Assembly (NCBI RefSeq): GCF_024519725.1
Contig: NZ_JALJRK010000012.1
Location: forward strand, 38,466 to 102,465
Source of the DNA: Microvirga sp. Mcv34
GTDB taxonomy: Bacteria; Pseudomonadota; Alphaproteobacteria; Rhizobiales; Beijerinckiaceae
Direction: 5' to 3'
DNA length: 64,000 bases
This document shows, in pieces, positions 61,149-64,000 of this stretch (positions are counted from its first letter, which is position 1; every line of letters starts with the position of its first letter). The notes under the pieces were generated by a model. It saw only the letters and a list, made by a program, of their open reading frames with translations. It did no database searches and was not told where the DNA came from. Both the position numbers and the translations under genes were made by a program.

Positions 61149-62510
61149 CTAACGCCAGTCGGCCCGGCCCGAGCGACGCTGCTCCCGGTCGGCGCCGCGG
61201 CTCACTTCGACGGAGGTAGGCAGCGGCCGCGCCTTCTCGTCCCGGGCCGTATTCTGTTCCGCCGGACCGTCGGTGATGAGGCGTGCGCCCCGCTGGTAGG
61301 TCAGGTAGTTCCACAGCCAGGTGAAAGCCACGACGGCCCGGTTGCGCAGGCCGATCAGGAAATAGACATGCGCGATGCCCCAGAACAGCCAGCCGATGAA
61401 GCCCGTGAGATGAAGGGAATCGAGCTTCACCACGGCGGCCTTGCGCCCTACCGTGGCGAGGTCGCCCTGATGCCGATACCGGAACGGCCCGGGCTCGGTC
61501 CCGTTCCCGACCGCCGCGGCGATCACATCGGCCACATAGCGGCCCATCTGCTTGGCCGCCGGAGCGATGCCCGGTACGGTCTTTCCCTCCGCGTCGACCA
61601 CTGAGGCGGTATCGCCGATCACGAAGATCTCGGGCCTGCCGGGCACCTTCAGATGAACGTCGACCTTGACCCGCTCGGCGCGGTCGTGCTCCGCCCCGAG
61701 CCACTCGGCCGCCGGGGAGGCTACGACGCCGGCAGCCCAGATGACGGTTCCGGCGGCGATCCGGCTCTCCTCGAGGTCGACGCCGGTTTCGGTGCAATCC
61801 GTCACCCGGGCATTCGTCCTGACCTCAACGCCCATCCGTTCCAGGGATTTCTGCGCATAGGCCGCGAGATCCTCGGGGAAGGCGGGCAGCAGGCGCGGTC
61901 CCGCCTCGATCAGGATCACCCGGGCGCTATGGGGATCGATGCGCCGGAACTCGGACGGCAGGGCATGATGGGCCACTTCCGCGATGGCCCCGGCCATCTC
62001 GACTCCGGTGGGGCCGCCGCCCACGACCACGAAGGTGAGCAGACGGCGCTGCTCGTCGGCGTCGTCGGTCAGTTCGGCGTGCTCGAAGGCGAGGAGGATC
62101 TTGCGGCGGATCACCGTCGCATCCTCGATCTGCTTCAGCCCCGGCGCGACGGAGGCCCATTCCGGATGCCCGAAATAGGAATGCGTGGCACCGGTCGCGA
62201 CGACGAGGTAATCGTACGGCACGCTCAGCGGTCCGGCCTGGACGATCCGCGCCTGCGCGTCGATGCCGGTGACATCCGCCAGAAGCACCGTCGCGTTCTT
62301 CTGGCGCCGCAGGATGCTGCGGATCGGCCATGCGATGTCGGCCGGGGACAGGGCCGCCGTGGCGACCTGATAGAGCAGGGGCTGGAAGTAGTGGAAATTG
62401 TGCCGGTCGATGATCGTGACGTCGACCGGCGCCCGCGCCAGGGACTGTGCCGCCGTCAGCCCGCCGAACCCTGCTCCGACGATCACAACCTTCGGTCTTC
62501 GAGCGGTCAT
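61149..62510 (-). CDS. ndh: Type II NADH dehydrogenase (NDH-2-like) FAD oxidoreductase
   Basis: Single-subunit flavoprotein of 453 residues. The N-terminal FAD Rossmann motif KVVIVGAGFGGLTAAQSLA is followed by FQPLLYQVATAALSPADIAWPIRSILR. The NAD-binding motif is FVVVGGGPTGVEMAGAIAEV, the FAD-contact segment is EIFVIGDTAS and the quinone-site-like segment is GIAPAAKQMGRYVA. The C-terminal hydrophobic stretch GFIGWLFWGIAHVYFLIGLRNRAVVAF can bind the membrane. It passes electrons from NADH to quinone without proton pumping. The start at 62510 was chosen on homology. Convergent with the small winged-helix gene. Confidence 0.9.
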   Translation of the reverse strand: MTARRPKVVIVGAGFGGLTAAQSLARAPVDVTIIDRHNFHYFQPLLYQVATAALSPADIAWPIRSILRRQKNATVLLADVTGIDAQARIVQAGPLSVPYDYLVVATGATHSYFGHPEWASVAPGLKQIEDATVIRRKILLAFEHAELTDDADEQRRLLTFVVVGGGPTGVEMAGAIAEVAHHALPSEFRRIDPHSARVILIEAGPRLLPAFPEDLAAYAQKSLERMGVEVRTNARVTDCTETGVDLEESRIAAGTVIWAAGVVASPAAEWLGAEHDRAERVKVDVHLKVPGRPEIFVIGDTASVVDAEGKTVPGIAPAAKQMGRYVADVIAAAVGNGTEPGPFRYRHQGDLATVGRKAAVVKLDSLHLTGFIGWLFWGIAHVYFLIGLRNRAVVAFTWLWNYLTYQRGARLITDGPAEQNTARDEKARPLPTSVEVSRGADREQRRSGRADWR

Positions 62511-62640
62511 CGCGGCCCTCGCTTTTGTGGTGTCGGAATGGCTTGCTGTGCGTCGCACCCTCACTCTGGCTAATCGGCGCGGGGCGTCGATGTTCCGCGC
62601 GCGCGGCGGCCGCCTGGAGCCTTCCATTCCCGTCGTCGTC

Positions 62641-63591
62641 TCAGCTGAACTTGGGGGTGTAGCGATAGCTCTGGGTCGGCCGGTCGAGGACGCGCCGTCC
62701 CATCAGGCTCGCCACGAGATCGACCATGAGCAGGGCCGTGCGGCCGCGCTCGTCGAGGAACGGATTGAGCTCGACCAGATCGAGGCTGCCCACGAGGCCG
62801 CTGTCATGCAGGATCTCCATGATGAGATGCGCCTCGCGGAAGGTCGCGCCGCCGGGAACCGTGGTGCCGACGCCGGGCGCGATCACGGGATCGAGGAAAT
62901 CCACGTCGAGACTCACGTGGAGGATGCCGTTCGCCTCCGCGACGCGCTTCAGGAAGGCGTCGAGGAGCGACACGACGCCGTTCTCGTCGATGGAGCGCAT
63001 ATCGTGGACCGTCACGCCCGCGCCCTGCAGGGCGGAGCGCTCCGCGGGATCGACGCTGCGGATGCCCATCATGCAGACGTTCTGCGGCTTGATGGGAGCG
63101 GCGAGCGGCGGGAAGTAGCCGTCGAATCCCTCGCGGCCCGTGGCATAGGCCATCGGCACGCCGTGCAGGTTGCCGCTCGTGGTCGTGGCGAGGGTGTGGA
63201 AGTCCGGATGCGAGTCGAGCCACAGGACGAAGAACTCGCGGCCTTCCTCGGCGGCGCGCCGTGCGAGCCCCGTCATCGAGCCGGCCGAGAGACTGTGGTC
63301 TCCGCCGGCGAAGATCGGCATCCCGTCGCCGGCGGCCCGATAGGCCGCCTCAGCGATGGCCTCCGTCCAGGCGACGGTTTCCGGCAGGGCCTTGATGGCG
63401 GCGTTCGGGTGCCGCAGATCCCGGAGCGGCCGGGGCGCGATGTTGCCCCTGTCCTCCACCTCGTAGCCGAGGCTCTGCAGCTCGGTGAGGAGGCCGGCGG
63501 TCCGGAAGGCGCTCGGGCCCATGTCGCAGCCGAGCCGGCCGGCGCCCTCCTGAACCGGCACGCCCAGAACGATGCACGGCTTCGATGTCAT
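62641..63591 (-). CDS. rocF: Arginase
   Basis: Ureohydrolase of 316 residues that converts arginine to ornithine and urea. Manganese ligands: GGDHS, LDSHPDFHT (the DxHxD pair) and SLDVDFLDP (DxD). SGNLHGVPMA and the C-terminal LVELNPFLDERGRTALLMVDLVASLMG are arginase-like. The second motif reads DSHPDFHT instead of the usual DAHGDFNT, an uncommon but ligand-preserving variant. The start at 63591 gives the standard IVLGVPVQEGAGRLGCDMGP N-terminus. Confidence 0.93.
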   Translation of the reverse strand: MTSKPCIVLGVPVQEGAGRLGCDMGPSAFRTAGLLTELQSLGYEVEDRGNIAPRPLRDLRHPNAAIKALPETVAWTEAIAEAAYRAAGDGMPIFAGGDHSLSAGSMTGLARRAAEEGREFFVLWLDSHPDFHTLATTTSGNLHGVPMAYATGREGFDGYFPPLAAPIKPQNVCMMGIRSVDPAERSALQGAGVTVHDMRSIDENGVVSLLDAFLKRVAEANGILHVSLDVDFLDPVIAPGVGTTVPGGATFREAHLIMEILHDSGLVGSLDLVELNPFLDERGRTALLMVDLVASLMGRRVLDRPTQSYRYTPKFS

Positions 63592-63678
63592 TCCGCTCTC
63601 CTCGGGATTCCGTCGGGGTCCTGTGCGGAACACGACGTCCGCTGTTCGGTTGCCTGCATAGCACAAACCTTCTCGGGA

Positions 63679-63852
63679 ATGACGATGACGGAGCCGCAGA
63701 TCAGCTCACTACGCAAGGATTTCCGCGTTTTCCGCGACCCGGGATTCCTGGTCACGCTGTTCCTGATCGGACTTCTGGCTGCCGTCGGAGCGCTCATTCT
63801 CGTCCTCGCCTCCAGCGAATACGGCATTCCGATCCGGCAGTTCTGGCCCTGA
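63679..63852 (+). CDS. Small single-helix membrane protein
   Basis: Protein of 57 residues (MTMTEPQISSLRKDFRVFRDPGFLVTLFLIGLLAAVGALILVLASSEYGIPIRQFWP): a basic, hydrophilic N-terminus, one strong hydrophobic helix and a short polar tail. CGGGA precedes the first ATG very closely, so the second ATG (63685) is as likely. It is divergent from arginase, 87 bases between starts. No family recognised. Confidence 0.6.
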   Translation: MTMTEPQISSLRKDFRVFRDPGFLVTLFLIGLLAAVGALILVLASSEYGIPIRQFWP

Positions 63853-63958
63853 GGTTCCCGGCGCCGGGGATCACATTTTCGGGAACATCGGCGAAGCTGA
63901 ACGGTTAGAGTCGAGCCGCCCTCATGGCGGTGCTGTTCTGGCGTTCCGGAGAACAATC

Positions 63959-64000
63959 TTGGGTGGAGCTCGCCTTGCCCTCGTCCTGGCTATTCTGCTG
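63959..64000 (+). CDS. Possible start of a signal-peptide-bearing gene (cut by window end)
   Basis: A TTG at 63959, preceded by GGAGA at a good spacing, opens the frame MGGARLALVLAILL, which looks like a signal-peptide core. It runs off the right edge, so neither frame nor product is certain. An ATG at 63924 in another frame (MAVLFWRSGEQSW) is the alternative. Confidence 0.3.
   Translation, partial: MGGARLALVLAILL

Overview
This is a high-GC (roughly two-thirds G+C by eye), densely coded chromosomal window from an alphaproteobacterium. The gene families point to the Hyphomicrobiales, in the Microvirga/Methylobacterium/Bosea neighbourhood. The evidence is a type III (Agrobacterium-style) cellulose operon with bcsN and a TPR gene in place of bcsC, an LsrB/VtlR-like LysR regulator, HWE-type sensor kinases, and the small SFPASDPP protein family. 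The genus is inference. I recognised no rRNA, tRNA, insertion sequence, prophage or CRISPR array. High GC produces very long antisense shadow frames; I left these out.

Layout. 1-3.2 kb: dppA-dppB-dppC peptide importer (dppC cut by the window edge), with a terminator-like attenuator between dppA and dppB. 3.4-14.7 kb: an eight-gene chemosensory-type cluster on the minus strand. In transcription order it is CheW, CheR-TPR, CheW, MCP, CheA-REC, CheB, REC-REC(degenerate)-HK and REC-PAS-HK-REC, mostly with ATGA-type start/stop overlaps. 14.8-23.9 kb: a cellulose operon bcsN-bcsA-bcsB-bcsZ-bcsK on the same strand directly upstream. The two blocks form a 20-kb co-oriented array. My main inference is that the chemosensory module controls cellulose or surface behaviour, but no diguanylate cyclase lies inside it. 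24.2-29.7 kb: a Bcr/CflA pump, then a LysR regulator divergent from gcdH, a DapB-like reductase and a class III CoA-transferase. This looks like glutarate/lysine catabolism with an unusual DapB paralogue inserted.

30-32.6 kb: a large RTX calcium-binding protein with five long internal modules. 32.7-37.7 kb: a TetR regulator divergent from an RND efflux pair. 37.8-38.9 kb: two Fur-family regulators, one a canonical Zur and one lacking the metal-ligand motifs. 39-46.2 kb: a sugar ABC importer with two catabolic genes (Gfo/Idh/MocA oxidoreductase and TIM-barrel isomerase), divergent from a LacI regulator across an 18-bp perfect palindrome. 46.2-55 kb: housekeeping and small genes (VOC protein, pgm, solitary Bug-type binding protein, DUF1194, DoxX, LuxR-type regulator, several small proteins), with several unexplained hairpins.

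55-58.7 kb: a LysR regulator and a decaying second Che-like locus. It holds a CheB(degenerate)-PAS-PAS-HWE kinase without a CheR domain, and an 88-codon relic that joins the two ends of a CheB protein. 58.9-64 kb: a Crp/Fnr regulator preceded by a run of ten G, an OYE-family reductase, a small winged-helix-like protein, an NDH-2 type dehydrogenase, an arginase, a 57-residue membrane protein, and the possible beginning of a further gene.
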